Source of the DNA: Hyphomicrobiales bacterium
GTDB taxonomy: Bacteria > Pseudomonadota > Alphaproteobacteria > Rhizobiales > Methyloligellaceae
Direction: 5' to 3'
Assembly (NCBI GenBank): GCA_028280515.1
Contig: JANQLP010000154.1
Span: 1-36,855, forward strand
DNA length: 36,855 bases
This document shows positions 35,448 to 36,855 of this stretch, in pieces. The notes under the pieces were generated by a model. That model saw nothing but the letters and a program-made list of their open reading frames with translations, was not told where the DNA came from and ran no database searches. Every line of letters begins with the position of its first letter. Position 1 is the first letter of the stretch. The position numbers and the translations under genes were made by a program.

Positions 35448-36855
35448 ATGGCAGCATCGCGCGATCTGTTTGCAAAACTCGAAGAAGAACTGGATTCAAA
35501 GCCCATCGCGTCGAAAAAGGGCGCACGCGGCAAGGCGAAGGCAAAGGCCAAAGCCATGAAGGGCGACGGGACATATACCGCCGCCGACATTGAGGTTCTG
35601 GAAGGACTTGAGCCGGTCCGCCGCCGCCCGGCGATGTATATCGGCGGAACCGACGAAAAGGCGCTGCATCACCTGTTTGCCGAGGTCATCGACAATGCGA
35701 TGGACGAGGCGGTCGCCGGCCACGCCAACTGGATAGACGTTCATCTCGACAAGGACGGATGGCTGACCGTCACCGACAATGGCCGCGGCATCCCGGTCGA
35801 CCCCCATCCGAAATACACCGACAAATCCGCCCTGGAAGTGATCATGACGACGCTTCATGCGGGCGGCAAATTCGACTCCAAGGTTTACGACACCTCCGGT
35901 GGCCTGCATGGCGTCGGCGTTTCCGTCGTGAACGCGCTCGCGGAGCGTCTGGAGGTCGAGGTCGCCCGGTCGCGCCAGCTTTTCCGGCAAACCTACAAAC
36001 GCGGGATACCTGACGGACCGCTTGAGAATCTCGGCGAGATCAAAAACCGGCGCGGCACGAAGGTGCGCTTTCTCCCCGACAAGGAGATCTTCGGCGACAA
36101 GGCGGCGTTCAAGCCGGCCCGGCTGTTCCGCATGGCGCGCTCGAAGGCTTATCTGTTTGGCGGCGTGGAAATCCGCTGGTCCTGCGACCCCGCCCTGCTC
36201 GATGCCAAGGACGAAACGCCCGCCGAGGCGGTTTTCCATTTCCCGGGCGGTCTGAAGGATTTCCTCGAAAGCCGCATTCACGGACAGACGACGGTCACCA
36301 ACGAGGTCTTCTCCGGCAAGGTCGAGAAGAAAGGCGGGCATGGCACCGTCGAGTGGGCGGTAAGCTGGGTCGGCAGTGCGGACGGCTTCCTGAACTCGTA
36401 TTGCAACACCGTTCCGACTCCGGAGGGCGGGACGCACGAAGCCGGCTTGCGCGCGGCCCTCACCAAGGGGCTGCGCAACTACGGTGAACTCGCGGGCAAC
36501 AAACGCACCGCGCAGATCACCGCCGACGATGTTCTGGGCACCTCCGCCGGCATGCTGTCGGTGTTCATCCGCGAACCCGAGTTCCAGGGTCAGACGAAGG
36601 ACAAGCTGGCGACGACCGAAGCGACCCGCATTGTGGAGACGGCAGTGCGCGATCCCTTCGAGCACTGGCTGACGGCAAGCCCCAATCAGGCGAACAAGCT
36701 GGTGGACTGGGTGGTCGAGCGCGCCGAGGAGCGCATTCGCCGGCGGCGCGAGCGCGAGGTCAACCGGAAGACCGCCGTGCGAAAGCTGCGGCTGCCCGGA
36801 AAGCTCGCCGACTGCTCCCAGAACGCGGCCGACGGTTCCGAGATTTTCATCGTCG
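35448..36855 (+). CDS. parE: DNA topoisomerase IV subunit B (5' part; gene continues past the window)
   Basis: Type II topoisomerase ATPase subunit that, with ParC, unlinks daughter chromosomes. The window holds about 469 codons, with no in-frame stop to the right edge. After a Lys/Ala-rich N-terminal extension (KGARGKAKAKAKAMKGDG, residues about 24-41), the GHKL ATPase domain shows VLEGLEPVRRRPAMYIG, EVIDNAMDEAVAGH, TVTDNGRGIPVDPHP, ALEVIMTTLHAGGKF and GGLHGVGVSVVNALAE. The transducer domain follows with QTKDKLATTEA (the QTKxKL ATP-loop lysine). The start ATG has only a distant GGAG upstream. The wording PVDPHPK...ALEVIMTTLHAGGKFDSK fits ParE better than GyrB, but the distinction is not absolute. 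Confidence 0.93.
   Translation, partial: MAASRDLFAKLEEELDSKPIASKKGARGKAKAKAKAMKGDGTYTAADIEVLEGLEPVRRRPAMYIGGTDEKALHHLFAEVIDNAMDEAVAGHANWIDVHLDKDGWLTVTDNGRGIPVDPHPKYTDKSALEVIMTTLHAGGKFDSKVYDTSGGLHGVGVSVVNALAERLEVEVARSRQLFRQTYKRGIPDGPLENLGEIKNRRGTKVRFLPDKEIFGDKAAFKPARLFRMARSKAYLFGGVEIRWSCDPALLDAKDETPAEAVFHFPGGLKDFLESRIHGQTTVTNEVFSGKVEKKGGHGTVEWAVSWVGSADGFLNSYCNTVPTPEGGTHEAGLRAALTKGLRNYGELAGNKRTAQITADDVLGTSAGMLSVFIREPEFQGQTKDKLATTEATRIVETAVRDPFEHWLTASPNQANKLVDWVVERAEERIRRRREREVNRKTAVRKLRLPGKLADCSQNAADGSEIFIV

Noticed and set aside
35496-36665. Open frame of 389 codons on the minus strand
   Set aside because: It is antisense to parE, which is well supported by GHKL ATPase motifs. The parE frame is simply not closed before the window ends.

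Overview
The window is a dense, GC-rich piece of alphaproteobacterial chromosome. Gene content and order point to Hyphomicrobiales (Rhizobiales) or a close relative. The main clues are a pcm-like/tolC/popZ/valS run on one strand, a glnB-glnA pair behind a sigma-54 promoter with a VOC gene and nnrD/E upstream, a KefB-like antiporter followed by parE, and an argS gene followed by a probable SPOR-type gene. The genus cannot be fixed from the sequence alone. About thirty protein genes are supported, most of them housekeeping.

Layout. 1-4.3 kb: the start of an unidentified gene, argS and dgt (minus), an A-type Fe-S carrier (plus) and a glutathione S-transferase (minus). 4.4-7.8 kb: a three-gene cluster of circularly permuted ATP-grasp, alpha-E and transglutaminase-like proteins, all with non-ATG starts. 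7.9-12.7 kb: exonuclease III, then a Sel1-repeat protein overlapping the end of ilvD, then an orphan six-helix membrane protein. 12.7-19.4 kb: pcm-like, tolC, popZ and valS on the minus strand. 19.5-21.9 kb: tRNA-Cys, a tiny island, a PGPGW-type membrane protein and tRNA-Asn. 22-28.7 kb: a NIT-domain membrane protein, a secreted TPR protein, a secreted NagZ-like GH3 enzyme, and the NAD(P)H-hydrate repair enzyme coupled to a VOC protein. 28.7-36.9 kb: the nitrogen-regulated glnB-glnA pair, a small membrane protein, a Tat-exported PhoX-like protein, a long structured leader with a 12-codon ORF, a cation:proton antiporter and the first two thirds of parE.

Two places stand out. The first is a 1,755-bp insertion at the 3' end of tRNA-Cys. 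It is bounded by a perfect 25-bp direct repeat that includes the last 17 nt of the tRNA. It carries only one gene, a KAP-family P-loop NTPase of visibly lower G+C, and no integrase. It looks like a minimal integrative element with a single, possibly anti-phage, cargo gene. The second is the 643-bp gap between phoX and the antiporter. It holds a perfect Shine-Dalgarno and a 12-codon ORF with a Pro-Pro-Gly motif, whose own codons can pair with the Shine-Dalgarno. About 300 nt of further hairpin-rich sequence follow, then a 15-bp terminator-like stem ahead of the antiporter. This has the form of a peptide-dependent attenuator or an independent structured RNA.

Two membrane proteins (11.9-12.7 kb, and the C-terminal half of the protein at 22.1-23.7 kb) have a similar layout of helices and intramembrane acidic residues and may be distant relatives. 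In the second, the membrane domain is fused to a nitrate/nitrite-sensor-like (NIT) domain.
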